The translations under genes were made by a program, and so were the position numbers. From the NCBI RefSeq assembly GCF_012933505.1, contig NZ_JABBNB010000005.1, forward strand, positions 124,001 to 188,000: a DNA stretch of 64,000 nt, written 5' to 3'. Source of the stretch: Gordonia asplenii. GTDB taxonomy: Bacteria > Actinomycetota > Actinomycetes > Mycobacteriales > Mycobacteriaceae. Positions 22,471 to 31,251 of the stretch are shown piece after piece (the first letter of the stretch is position 1; every line of letters begins with the position of its first letter). Below the pieces are notes generated by a model. The model saw only the letters and a list, made by a program, of their open reading frames with translations. It had not been told where the DNA came from and did no database searches.

Positions 22471-23691
22471 ATGACGACTTCACTAGCCACAACGGCACGT
22501 CAACTGGCCCAATGGGCTTCGCGCCTCGTCCCGACGGAGGACGACCTGAGACTTGCGCAGAATGCGCTCACGGACACGATCGCGGTCACGCTGGCTGCGA
22601 AAACCCACCCGATAGCGAGGATTGCCTCGCCACTGCCGGCGGGAGCACGCTGGTCGACGTTGGGTCACGTTCTCGACTTCGACGACGTGCACCTGGAATC
22701 GACTACGCACATCAGCGTCGTGATTGTGCCGGCCGTTCTGGCGACTGGAGGAGATGCTTCCGCCTATCTCGGTGGTGCCGGAGTCATGGCGCGCCTGGGA
22801 ACTGCCTTGGGCTGGGGCCACTATTCGCTCGGATGGCATGCCACCTGCACCGCGGGAGCGCCCGCCGCCGCCGTCGCGGCCGGTCTCTCGCTAGGTCTGG
22901 ACGTCGATCAACTCGCCACCGCTATCGCCTTGGCGATTCCGTGCGCAGGTGGCGTGCAAACGGCGTTCGGAACCTACGCCAAACCGCTCCAGGTCGGACT
23001 TGCGACGCAGGCGGGAATCCAGGCGGCACAACTCGCCCGAGCGGGAGCAACCGCGAACGACGCTGCTCTCGACTCGTGGATTGAACTGGTCGGCGGGCGT
23101 AAGCCGACGATCGGTTGGGAAGCGTCGGCCGTTCCTGGAGGCCTTGCAATCAAACTCTTCCCTTGCTGCTATGCCATGCAGCGACCGATCGCGGCTGTTC
23201 GCATGATCGCCGGCCGATTGCCGAATGACCTCTCAGAGATCGGACACATTGTTGTCACGACACCGCAATCAGGAATCAAACCGCTGATACATGACGCGCC
23301 AGATACGGGTTTGGAAGGCAAGTTCAGTCTTCAGTATGCTGTTGCGACCGCTATTCTCGATTCATATCCAGGCTTTGACTCGTTTGGCGACGAAGCTGTT
23401 TCCCGGGAAAGTGCGCGAGTGCTCATGGACAAGATCGACATCGAGGTCATACCAGGGGGAACTGGACTACTCGATGGATGCACGTCGATCACGATTGTTA
23501 CAAACCGGGGCGTAACTATTCAGACTGAGCTCGCCGTACCACCGGGGGCGCCAACGCGGCCTCCGACGGCGACTGAGTTGCTGGAGAAAGCAGGCGCATG
23601 CGGCATAGCTGAGTTACCGCCTTTGACGTGGGCCAGCGCAGTAGAACTCCTCGATACCACGTTTCCGCAAGCGCGGACGACTGTCAGCTGA
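22471..23691 (+). CDS. MmgE/PrpD family protein
   Basis: Homologue of 2-methylcitrate dehydratase / cis-aconitate decarboxylase-type proteins, 406 aa (slightly short of the usual 440-500). Recognisable segments are LDFDDVHLESTTHISVVIVPAVLA, YSLGWHATCTAGAPAAAVAAG and KLFPCCYAMQRPI, the last two carrying active-site His and Lys/Cys positions of the family. Several members act on catabolic dicarboxylates or aminoacid adducts as epimerases or dehydratases; the substrate here is unknown. ATG 22471 follows GAAGGA at nine bases. Confidence 0.82.
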   Translation: MTTSLATTARQLAQWASRLVPTEDDLRLAQNALTDTIAVTLAAKTHPIARIASPLPAGARWSTLGHVLDFDDVHLESTTHISVVIVPAVLATGGDASAYLGGAGVMARLGTALGWGHYSLGWHATCTAGAPAAAVAAGLSLGLDVDQLATAIALAIPCAGGVQTAFGTYAKPLQVGLATQAGIQAAQLARAGATANDAALDSWIELVGGRKPTIGWEASAVPGGLAIKLFPCCYAMQRPIAAVRMIAGRLPNDLSEIGHIVVTTPQSGIKPLIHDAPDTGLEGKFSLQYAVATAILDSYPGFDSFGDEAVSRESARVLMDKIDIEVIPGGTGLLDGCTSITIVTNRGVTIQTELAVPPGAPTRPPTATELLEKAGACGIAELPPLTWASAVELLDTTFPQARTTVS

Positions 23692-23784
23692 TGAGGAATT
23701 CTAAGCACTGATCGTCATCCTGGCGATCAAGCGTCATCGAGCTGGGGGATGCGGACATTCCTCGGCGGTCGAGGCCTGTATGCC

Positions 23785-24594
23785 CTACGAAACATCTGAA
23801 CTATTCGCGCCTGGGGGAGGCACTTCGGATGTCAGCACTTGCGCGTTTGTGCCGAGAATAATCCAGCTCACCGCGGAGGAGGGAACCGGCGCGGCAAAGT
23901 ACCGACCTTCGACATCGGGAATACCCCTAATGAGAGTACCGGGCGTCCACGTCGGCGCAGTCGAGACTATAACGCGCTTCTCGTCATTGACTACTGCCGC
24001 CTCGCCTAGCGGCCGGAGGTGTTTTCGCATTTTTCGTTCGAAGTTCGTCAAGGCAACATCGGCTGTGGTTACACCCCGGAACTCACCGTCGATCATGAAC
24101 GGGCGACTAAAAGTCAGACTCGTCACCCCGGTACCGTGCAGGTCGACGAACGGCCCGACGACGGTGGGCCGGAGACTGTCCCGCGTGTCTGTGAACCAGG
24201 GCAATGCGGGGTAATCGTAGAACTGCTCGCTGGCGGGATCGAGTACGACGGTCATCCTCACCAACTCACGCGAATCCTGCGTCGGCCGATGCCACCATTC
24301 GATAGCCAGGTCAGCGTCGGCGAGGGCGTGCGGGGCAAATACAACGCCCGCGCCGACGAGGTCGCTGGAGTCGGCGCGAAGGTGCCTATGAAGTGCCTGG
24401 ACGAAGTCCCCGAGGTCAGTGGTCCGCGGTCGAGCCCCCGACCATGACGCATTGCGCCACGCGGCGTGGGCAGCTACATCGACGGCGTCGAGTTGACAGA
24501 ACAAGTGATCGACGATGCCGGCCACTTCGGTGGCGCATTGGTCGAGCGAACGTAGGGTCCGGCACATTATCGGTACTCCCGGAGGTGCGGCCAT
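23785..24594 (-). CDS. Soluble Cache-domain protein
   Basis: 269 aa with no membrane segment or signal peptide. The centre, YDYPALPWFTDTRDSLRPTVVGPFVDLHGTGVTSLTFSRPFMIDGEFRGVTTADVAL, is a PAS-like Cache fold, normally the extracellular ligand-binding part of receptors. Here it stands alone in the cytoplasm and lies seven bases after a GntR gene, suggesting that it senses the inducing compound or modulates the regulator. It ends facing the MmgE/PrpD gene. Function inferred from fold and position only. Confidence 0.75.
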   Translation of the reverse strand: MAAPPGVPIMCRTLRSLDQCATEVAGIVDHLFCQLDAVDVAAHAAWRNASWSGARPRTTDLGDFVQALHRHLRADSSDLVGAGVVFAPHALADADLAIEWWHRPTQDSRELVRMTVVLDPASEQFYDYPALPWFTDTRDSLRPTVVGPFVDLHGTGVTSLTFSRPFMIDGEFRGVTTADVALTNFERKMRKHLRPLGEAAVVNDEKRVIVSTAPTWTPGTLIRGIPDVEGRYFAAPVPSSAVSWIILGTNAQVLTSEVPPPGANSSDVS

Positions 24595-24601
24595 CGGAGG
24601 T

Positions 24602-25369
24602 TCAGGTGTCGGCGATGGCCATGTGGGTGGTCAGAACAGTTCGGATACACGAAAGAGCATGATTCTCGGCCTCCACCCGGGCATGGGTGGAGTCGCCCGC
24701 TCCAACGGACACTGTGATCGCTTCCAGTCGATCGGCTACCTCCTTGTGATCGGGCGAGTGGCCAGGTAGCCAGATCATGGGACCGAGCTCGGCCTGCAGC
24801 CTGACTTCGCTGTGCGTGAGCCGGACTGACTGAGACTCGACAGCGAGCTCTATGTGAAATCGTGCTTCTGCGCGGCGGCGTTGCGCAGGTGTCGCAGCCA
24901 CTCGCAGCGCCGCGACAAGCCGCCGGAGTCGGTCGGTCGCGGTAGGCGCTGCGCGCTCCGCGGCCAACCGAGCCACGGCGGCAAAGATCGCCGTCTGCTC
25001 ATCACCGAGATCTCGCAGTTCGGTCGCGTTCATCCCACTCAGGCGATCGAAATGAAGCGAGTGCATCGCGGCGTCGTTGGTGCGCACGAAACTGCCGCCC
25101 CCGCGGCCCCGCCTGGTGTCCACGACGCCTTGTTCGCGAAGTAGCCGCAAGGCTTCGCGGATGGTTCCGTTGGCGACTCCGAACTGGTCGGCCAGGTCGA
25201 GCTCGCTTGGAAGTTGATCTCCGTCGTGGAGCAGTCCGAGCATGACGGCCTCATCGATTCTGCGCACGATGGCCTCGGCACGCCCACCGCCGAGCGGAGG
25301 GAACGCCGCAATGAGTGCGTCAGAAGCGTCGATGGACAGCGACTCTACCTCTCTGGCATGGGGCGTCAC
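24602..25369 (-). CDS. GntR-family regulator (FadR/FCD type), island half B
   Basis: 255 aa. Winged helix-turn-helix at about residues 30-95 (LPSELDLADQFGVANGTIREALRLLREQGVVDTRRGRGGGSFV), then a helical FCD-like domain (ARFHIELAVESQSVRLTHSE). It is divergent from the P450 operon and is therefore its probable regulator, comparable to GntR genes beside secondary-amine P450 clusters of mycobacteria. Cotranscribed with the Cache protein. Confidence 0.85.
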   Translation of the reverse strand: MTPHAREVESLSIDASDALIAAFPPLGGGRAEAIVRRIDEAVMLGLLHDGDQLPSELDLADQFGVANGTIREALRLLREQGVVDTRRGRGGGSFVRTNDAAMHSLHFDRLSGMNATELRDLGDEQTAIFAAVARLAAERAAPTATDRLRRLVAALRVAATPAQRRRAEARFHIELAVESQSVRLTHSEVRLQAELGPMIWLPGHSPDHKEVADRLEAITVSVGAGDSTHARVEAENHALSCIRTVLTTHMAIADT

Positions 25370-25668
25370 ATGATGAACATCAACTCTACATGTTAGCTCG
25401 CCCAGTTGGGCATCAAGTCCGGCGGTTCCAAGGTGTGTGGTGCTATTAAAACCACAATAATAGATGGTTTAAGTGGTGCCGGTCACCGTGTTGACAGCTT
25501 CATCTGACGGTGATTCTGGGTCTCGGGGGTCATTGGCTGCAGGTGGTATGAACTGTGTGGATGCCGGGAGGACAGGCCCGGAGGGGTGTGCTCTGCGTGC
25601 GATTGGCCCAGACGAAGCCTTGACAGTTTTAAAACTCAAAACTAGAGTTTAAACAGAAGGGAGAATCA
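25370..25668. promoter_or_regulatory. P450 operon promoter and candidate GntR operators
   Basis: A near-consensus promoter faces the P450 gene: TTGACA at 25620-25625, 17-bp spacer, TAGAGT at 25643-25648. The spacer contains the perfect palindrome GTTTTAAAAC (25626-25635), and the -10 lies in the dyad AAACT-AG-AGTTT. A second AT-rich dyad, TTAAAACCA / TGGTTTAA, is at 25446-25454 and 25465-25472 near the GntR start. GGGAG at 25660-25664 is the ribosome-binding site. Repression by occlusion is likely. Confidence 0.72.
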
Positions 25669-26865
25669 ATGAGCAACAGCACTCTCAAAGCGTCGTATCT
25701 GAACGTCGCCGACCCGACCTTCTCACTGTCTTCCGAGGAGGTTCGAGCGGCTCGCGAGCGAAGTTGGTTTGCCTACACGAACTACGGCTTGGCGATTCTG
25801 CGTTATGACGAAGTCAATCGACTACTCAAGGACCGTCGGCTCGTTCAGGGCAGCGCTCAGTGGCCTGTGCGAAACGGAATCGAGGGCGGATCATTCGCCC
25901 ATTGGTGGGCGAAGACCGTTCTGAACCTCGAAGGCGAAGATCACCATCGAATCCGGCGCCTGCTCAACCCGGCGTTCGCGCCGCGCCTGCTTGCCGGATT
26001 GAAGCCGCAGTTCGAATCGCTCACGAACGAACTCGCCGATGGCTTCATCGGCAGGGGGGAATGTGAGTTCATGGCGGAATTCGCGATGCCCTACGCCGCG
26101 CGAGTACTCGCCGTAATTCTTGGCGTTTCCCAGAGTGAGTGGAAGAAGATGGCCAACTGGTCGGGAGACATCGGTCTGGCGTTGGGTGTTCGGATAGGGG
26201 AACATATCGAGAGAGTGGACTCCGCGGTCGATGCCCTGTATGGCTTCGCCGACGACCTCATCACCAATCGATCTGCGCATCCCCGAGATGATCTTGTCAC
26301 GCGTCTCGTGCTAGCGCAGCTCGACGAAGACCGACTCAGCACAGATGAGCTTCGCAACCTCGTCGTACTGCTGATTTTCGGAGGAATGGAAACAACTCGC
26401 AACCAGCTGGGACTTGCCCTTTACACATTCGCTCAGCACCTCGACCAGTGGCGGGCGCTCGCTATGCAGCCGGAACTCGGGGCAAATGCAGTCGAAGAAG
26501 TGATGCGAGTCAACCCAGTCACTACCTGGGTCACCCGTGAGGCCGCAGCGGATTTCGAATTCCAGGGATTGACTATCCGCAGTGGGACAACCGTTCACAT
26601 GTTCTGCGAGTCGGCCGGCACCGACCCGCGTGTGATGGCCGAACCAGACTTCGACATCACAACCAAGAAGCCGAGCCACTTTGCATTCGGCGGTGGGATG
26701 CATCACTGCCTGGGACATTTCGTCGCACGAAACGACATGAGCATCGCTCTGCCGATCCTCGCCCGTCGTATGCCCGAGATACGCATCGCAGGATCCGTTG
26801 ATGCGCTACCGGAGTCCGGAAACACCGGATTCGAAACCCTCCCGGTGGCCTTCGACCACAACTAG
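25669..26865 (+). CDS. Cytochrome P450, candidate amine monooxygenase
   Basis: Soluble bacterial P450 of 398 aa. The heme loop is FAFGGGMHHCLG with Cys347 as ligand; the I-helix oxygen-activation motif is GGMETT (238-243), and the K-helix ExxR is EEVMR (277-280). It is followed by its own ferredoxin, reductase and a glutamine-synthetase-like gene, the order I recall for the CYP151/MorA clusters that degrade morpholine, piperidine and pyrrolidine in mycobacteria. That substrate class is inferred from synteny. The stop codon is embedded in the CTAG flank of the element at 26862. Confidence 0.93.
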   Translation: MSNSTLKASYLNVADPTFSLSSEEVRAARERSWFAYTNYGLAILRYDEVNRLLKDRRLVQGSAQWPVRNGIEGGSFAHWWAKTVLNLEGEDHHRIRRLLNPAFAPRLLAGLKPQFESLTNELADGFIGRGECEFMAEFAMPYAARVLAVILGVSQSEWKKMANWSGDIGLALGVRIGEHIERVDSAVDALYGFADDLITNRSAHPRDDLVTRLVLAQLDEDRLSTDELRNLVVLLIFGGMETTRNQLGLALYTFAQHLDQWRALAMQPELGANAVEEVMRVNPVTTWVTREAAADFEFQGLTIRSGTTVHMFCESAGTDPRVMAEPDFDITTKKPSHFAFGGGMHHCLGHFVARNDMSIALPILARRMPEIRIAGSVDALPESGNTGFETLPVAFDHN

Positions 26866-26965
26866 GGCGTGTCTCCCAATTCCGTTTGCGGTCCCCGGCG
26901 GGCCGATGACCGCCTGGCCGCGCTAGACCGGCGATGCTTGGCCGAAGAATTGGGAGACACTCTAG
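26862..26965. mobile_element. MITE-like insertion between P450 and ferredoxin genes
   Basis: Two 14-bp inverted arms, GTGTCTCCCAATTC (26869-26882) and GAATTGGGAGACAC (26947-26960), are perfect complements. The whole is flanked by CTAG at 26862-26865 and 26962-26965, possibly a target duplication. The interior is GC-rich with no ORF. It supplies the P450 stop codon. It could also fold as a large stem-loop that tempers downstream expression. Confidence 0.62.
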
Positions 26966-27009
26966 TCGCTCTTCCGCTCATTCTATGGACGTCCGCGAAG
27001 GAAGAATAC

Positions 27010-27204
27010 ATGGACATTTCAGTTGATCGTGATCTTTGTGACAATCATGGGCAGTGCGCAATCGCAGCTCCTGACCTGTTTCGGATGACGGAGTACGGAC
27101 TCGAATATGAGGCCCACGCAGACGAGATTCGTCGCGCTGACGCTGACGACGCTGCCGATGTCTGCCCAGTTCAGGCCATCGTGATCGGCGCCCGCAGTGC
27201 GTGA
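27010..27204 (+). CDS. [3Fe-4S] ferredoxin
   Basis: Small electron carrier of 64 aa for the P450. Cysteines are in LCDNHGQC and VCPVQAI; the residue normally occupied by a second Cys of a [4Fe-4S] motif is His (C-x-x-H-x-x-C), which defines the three-iron P450 ferredoxins of actinobacteria. The ATG at 27010 follows AAGGAAG. It overlaps the reductase gene by eight bases. Confidence 0.9.
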   Translation: MDISVDRDLCDNHGQCAIAAPDLFRMTEYGLEYEAHADEIRRADADDAADVCPVQAIVIGARSA

Positions 27205-28474
27205 CCCAGTCGTGGTCGTCGGCGGGTCATTGGCCGGTCTGCGCTGCGTCGAACAACTACGTCTACACGGCTGGACAGGCTCGATCACAGTAATCGGCGA
27301 GGAACCGTACGCGCCTTACAACCGCCCTCCGCTATCCAAAGATGCCCTAACTCGATGGAGCAGTAACAGCCCCGGGCGATGGGCGGAAATCGTGGCCCTG
27401 CGAACACGCGCTGGCGTCACGGACGTGAGTTGGCGTCTGGGAGTCAGCGCGACTCGCGTAGACGTCGAGCATCAACTGGTGCACCTCGACGATGGTGACC
27501 CGATCAAGTTCTGTGGGCTGGTCGTCGCGACGGGGGTTCGTCCGAGGCGAATTTCTTTGCCTGGGCCGACAACAGGCCGTCACGTGCTACGCACTCTCGA
27601 CGATGCACGAGCCTTGGCGCCACGACTATTCGACGGTCAGCGAGTGGTGGTACTCGGGGCGGGATTCGTAGGTTGTGAAGTCGCCGCAACCGCGGCCGCC
27701 ATAGGTTGTCGGGTCACGCTCGTCGAACCGGGGCCCGCGCCTCTGGCGCGCGTGCTTGGTTGTGAAATAGGAGCGGCGGTGGGCAATTATCAGCAGTCTA
27801 AAGGAGTTCGGATACGCTGCGGGCGTACAGCAGTCGCGATGGTGCCGGCCCGTTCTGGAGGCCGGGTTGCCGCAGTCGCGCTAGACGATGGCACAGAGGT
27901 TCCGGCTGATGTCGTTATCGAGGCAGTAGGTTCGGTTCCCAACGTTGAGTGGTTGGACAACATAGGCATTGACATCACCGACGGTATCCTATGTGATCGC
28001 AATCTTCGCGCTGGCGGGCGACCGAACATCGTGGCCGCCGGCGATATCGCGCGAGTAGCCAATCCGCGCTTTGATGACATTCCCCGGCGCATTGAACACT
28101 GGTGTATGCCCGCTGCCACCGCCCGACAAGCCGCTGCGTCTCTAGCGAGCCACTTGACGCGCAATAGCCTTGCTCCCGCATCGTTCGCGCCACTGCCGAC
28201 GTTCTGGAGTGATCAATTCGAGCTGCGATTACAGAGTTTCGGACAACCGTTTCTCGGCGACGCGGCGCATCTGGTCGACGGCACTCTCGACCGGCTGCAA
28301 GACGGCGCAATCGTGCACTACACCCGCGCGGAAAGACTCGTTGGAGTAGTGATGACCAACATCCCGGCAAACCAGCAAAGAGTTCATCGTGGGCTGGTCG
28401 ACAGCGCGTGCCCCGCCCCAGAACCCGACCTCGCAACTTCCCAACACTCAGGAGCACCAATTGACCAGCCTTGA
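27197..28474 (+). CDS. NAD(P)H:ferredoxin reductase
   Basis: FAD-dependent reductase of the P450-linked type, 425 aa. VVVVGGSLAGLRCVEQLR binds FAD; RVVVLGAGFVGCEVAATAAAIGCRVTLVE is the NAD-binding fold, the acidic residue at its end favouring NADH; VVAAGDIARV is the second FAD motif. It reduces the ferredoxin encoded upstream, with which the GTG start overlaps. The C-terminal domain continues to the stop, which overlaps the TTG start of the ligase gene. Confidence 0.92.
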   Translation: MRDPVVVVGGSLAGLRCVEQLRLHGWTGSITVIGEEPYAPYNRPPLSKDALTRWSSNSPGRWAEIVALRTRAGVTDVSWRLGVSATRVDVEHQLVHLDDGDPIKFCGLVVATGVRPRRISLPGPTTGRHVLRTLDDARALAPRLFDGQRVVVLGAGFVGCEVAATAAAIGCRVTLVEPGPAPLARVLGCEIGAAVGNYQQSKGVRIRCGRTAVAMVPARSGGRVAAVALDDGTEVPADVVIEAVGSVPNVEWLDNIGIDITDGILCDRNLRAGGRPNIVAAGDIARVANPRFDDIPRRIEHWCMPAATARQAAASLASHLTRNSLAPASFAPLPTFWSDQFELRLQSFGQPFLGDAAHLVDGTLDRLQDGAIVHYTRAERLVGVVMTNIPANQQRVHRGLVDSACPAPEPDLATSQHSGAPIDQP

Positions 28475-29837
28475 TCAACATCGAGACCGCAATGCCGACG
28501 GCACGTGGCAAAACGCGATCAGGGACCGCATCAGCCAGTCGGGCGTCGAGTTCATCTACTACCAAGCCGTGACCCTGACCGGACGAATTGTCGCGAAAGT
28601 GGTTCCGGCAAAACAACTCTCGCGCAACATCGAACAAGGAATCAACCTTCACCGAGGGGCGATCGCCGATCTTCAAACCGACCGCCACGGAACACTCATC
28701 GGCGGCGGTGTCAGTGCCCCAGAGTTCACTGCCATGCCCGACCTGGATACGTTCGACGTTCTGCCGTGGGACCCGAGCGTCGCTCGCATGCTGTGTACTT
28801 TGTACGAGCCCGCACACATGCCGGTAGTCGGTGGACAACCACTGGCCTCGGATTGCCGCGGGCTCCTTCACCGGGCACACGAAGCGTTCCAAGCCAGCAC
28901 CGGGCTTGAGTTGCGCACCGGATGCGAGCCCGAGATGTCGTGGTCAGGGCCTGGCCTCGAGGTCTCCCATCGACCAGACGCAAGTCCAGCGTACGCACAG
29001 GAAAACCTTGAACGGATGCGGCCCATTTACCAGAGGCTCATCCGATACGCCACCGAGCTCAACTTCGACATGATCGAAGGAGACTACGAAGACCCCGGAC
29101 AGCTGGAACTGAACTGGATGTTCGATCGGGCTGAGCGGACCGCCGATCGGTTGACCACCTATCGAATGATCTGTCGGCAAGTCGCGCGTGAGTTCGGTGT
29201 CACCGCCAGTTTCATGCCGAAGCCAACGACCGGGGCGATGGGCAATGGCTGCCACCACAATCTCAGCCTATGGCGGGGCAACGTCAACATGCTTGCTGAA
29301 CCAGGCCGTCGTGACTTGCATCTCACAGACATCGGCCGTCACGCACTCGGCGGTCTACTCACTCATGCGTCGGCGGCAATGGCTGTTATGGGACCGACCG
29401 TAAACAGTTACAAGCGATTCTGGGACAGCGGACAATTCGCGCCATCCATCATCAATTGGGGCATGGATAACAAGACCTGCACGGTCCGGCTGTCGGCGAT
29501 CGGCCGTCTCGAATTCAAATTGCCCGACGCAGCGGTCAACCCGTATCTCTCGCACACCTTGCTTCTTGCAAGCGTCGCAGACGGGTTGGCGAATGAAGTG
29601 GACCCCGGCGAGCCTCAGATCGGCAGCAGTTACGAGGAGGAAACCGAGAACTTCGCGTCATTGCCACTCACTCTAGGTGAGTCCATCACCGCCTTCTGCG
29701 ACAACAAGGTACTGCGTAACGCACTGCCGTCCGAACTGGTCACCACCTACATCGCGCTGAAGCGCGATGAATGGGCCCGGTATTGCGGTGCAGTTACCGA
29801 TTGGGAGCGCGACCTCTACTCGGAGGTGCTCAGCTGA
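28461..29837 (+). CDS. Glutamine-synthetase-like ligase, probable gamma-glutamyl-amine synthetase
   Basis: 458-aa GS-fold enzyme that would join glutamate to an amine with ATP. Motifs include GCEPEMSW (metal Glu), IEGDYEDPGQLELNW, KPTTGAMGNGCHHNLSL (the ATP/metal loop), NSYKRF and RLEFKLPDAAVNPYL, where the usual RxExR second Arg is Lys. Divergence from housekeeping GlnA, and a neighbouring PuuD-like hydrolase, indicate a PuuA/GlnA3-type role in amine catabolism. The TTG start has GGAG six bases upstream and overlaps the reductase stop. Substrate is inferred. Confidence 0.88.
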   Translation: MTSLDQHRDRNADGTWQNAIRDRISQSGVEFIYYQAVTLTGRIVAKVVPAKQLSRNIEQGINLHRGAIADLQTDRHGTLIGGGVSAPEFTAMPDLDTFDVLPWDPSVARMLCTLYEPAHMPVVGGQPLASDCRGLLHRAHEAFQASTGLELRTGCEPEMSWSGPGLEVSHRPDASPAYAQENLERMRPIYQRLIRYATELNFDMIEGDYEDPGQLELNWMFDRAERTADRLTTYRMICRQVAREFGVTASFMPKPTTGAMGNGCHHNLSLWRGNVNMLAEPGRRDLHLTDIGRHALGGLLTHASAAMAVMGPTVNSYKRFWDSGQFAPSIINWGMDNKTCTVRLSAIGRLEFKLPDAAVNPYLSHTLLLASVADGLANEVDPGEPQIGSSYEEETENFASLPLTLGESITAFCDNKVLRNALPSELVTTYIALKRDEWARYCGAVTDWERDLYSEVLS

Positions 29838-30538
29838 TGTCGGAAACTATCCGATTGGCGTGCGTCGACGCGTATGCGCCACCTCTTTTCAGCCTCGCCG
29901 ATTCCCACGGTAAACGGCAGGGCTACGAACCAGCAGCCGCGGAACTGGTCGCAACAGAAATAGGCGCCACAGTCGAATGGGTGGTCATGCCCTTTGGAGA
30001 GATGATTCCCGCGGTGCGTGCAGGCCGAGCAGACGCCGTGTGGTGCGGCCAGGCGATTACGCCCGAACGTGCACGACTGATCGCCTTTACCCGGCCGTAT
30101 GCCGTCTTCGACGAATCCGCGCTGGTCGCGCGCGGCAGTGGAATCACCAGCATCGATGACTTGCGTGGCCGACGCGTGGCGGCCATCGCTGGCAGTGCGA
30201 ATCTCGCACTGGTTCGCACCTTCGCCGACGCTAACCCGATTCCATTCGATGCGGGCGCCGCCGACGTGTTCGGCGACATGATCGATGCGTTGCGTCGCCA
30301 TGAAGTCGATGCAGTTGTCGACGACGACGTCGCATTCGCGTCTTTTGCCGACGATCCCCATCTCGAGATCGGTTTCACCGTGCGCACACGAAACCGATGG
30401 GCTGCAGCGGTCTCGAAGGACCGACCTGAACTCCTCACGCGGATCGACGACGCGCTGGGGCGGGTCATCGCCGACGGTCGACTCGAAAAGGTCTGGAACG
30501 AGTCAATCGCCTTCCTCGAATTTCCGGGGCTAGCGTGA
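29837..30538 (+). CDS. Binding-protein-fold (SBP_bac_3-like) protein lacking a signal peptide
   Basis: 233 aa. The order IRLACVDAYAPPLFSL, GYEPAAAELVATEIGATVEWVVMPFGEMIPAVRAGRADAVW, FTRPYAVFDESALVARG and IDDLRGRRVAAIAGSAN is that of amino-acid ABC binding proteins, but the chain starts directly with the first strand and has no export signal or lipobox. No permease or ATPase is present nearby. A cytosolic sensor, or an enzyme on this fold such as a dehydratase or cyclodeaminase, is more likely than a transporter subunit. Start shares a base with the ligase stop. Confidence 0.8.
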   Translation: MSETIRLACVDAYAPPLFSLADSHGKRQGYEPAAAELVATEIGATVEWVVMPFGEMIPAVRAGRADAVWCGQAITPERARLIAFTRPYAVFDESALVARGSGITSIDDLRGRRVAAIAGSANLALVRTFADANPIPFDAGAADVFGDMIDALRRHEVDAVVDDDVAFASFADDPHLEIGFTVRTRNRWAAAVSKDRPELLTRIDDALGRVIADGRLEKVWNESIAFLEFPGLA

Positions 30539-31251
30539 CGCGGTCTCTGGTGGCTGTTGCCGGGATGCCCAAAACCACCATTCCAGGCTTGCGTTTTTCA
30601 GGAGTGGCCGCCGCCGAAGCAGTACTTGCAGCAGTGCGTCGCGCTGGGGGTGAACCCGTGATATTGCCGCCCAGTGGCAAAGCGTGGTCACACGATCGAC
30701 TGCGGGCTGCTTTCGCCGCGGTGATCCTCCCCGGCGGTGACGATATCGACCCGAATCGTTACGGGGCCGAGCCCGAGGATGCGACGGCACAATACAACCG
30801 GCACCACGATCACGCCGACCTCTCGCTAGCCAGATCTGTTGTCGCGGCAGGCATTCCATGTCTCGCGATCTGCCGGGGCCTGCAGATACTGAATGTTGCG
30901 CTGGGCGGAACCTTGGCGCAAGACCTTGACCACTCATCCGTGCACCACCGCAACGGCCGCCACGACGTGCTCCTCACGCCGACCAGCCGGGTGGCGCAGG
31001 TGATGGGCACCGACCATCTCACTGTGTCAAGCTTTCACCACCAGAGCATCGACCGACTCGCGCCTGGATTGACGGTGACAGGCCGCGCCCCCGACGGGGT
31101 AATCGAGGCGATTGCCCACGACGGTGCTCCGATTCACGCCGTGCAATGGCACCCCGAGGACGACGCCGAGACGCACCCCGAACAGCAAGCGCTGTTCGAC
31201 GCTCTTCTCTGCCTACCGACTCCAACTTCCCGATCGGAGGTGATGGCATGA
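30535..31251 (+). CDS. PuuD-like gamma-glutamyl amide hydrolase
   Basis: Class I glutamine-amidotransferase-fold (peptidase C26) hydrolase, 238 aa. LPGGDDIDPNRYG is the family's oxyanion/substrate strand; CLAICRGLQ carries the nucleophile Cys113 and AVQWHPED the catalytic His. It should remove glutamate from a gamma-glutamylated acid, closing the route opened by the GS-like ligase. GTG 30535 overlaps the previous stop (GTGA). Next gene overlaps its stop too. Confidence 0.87.
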   Translation: MTRSLVAVAGMPKTTIPGLRFSGVAAAEAVLAAVRRAGGEPVILPPSGKAWSHDRLRAAFAAVILPGGDDIDPNRYGAEPEDATAQYNRHHDHADLSLARSVVAAGIPCLAICRGLQILNVALGGTLAQDLDHSSVHHRNGRHDVLLTPTSRVAQVMGTDHLTVSSFHHQSIDRLAPGLTVTGRAPDGVIEAIAHDGAPIHAVQWHPEDDAETHPEQQALFDALLCLPTPTSRSEVMA

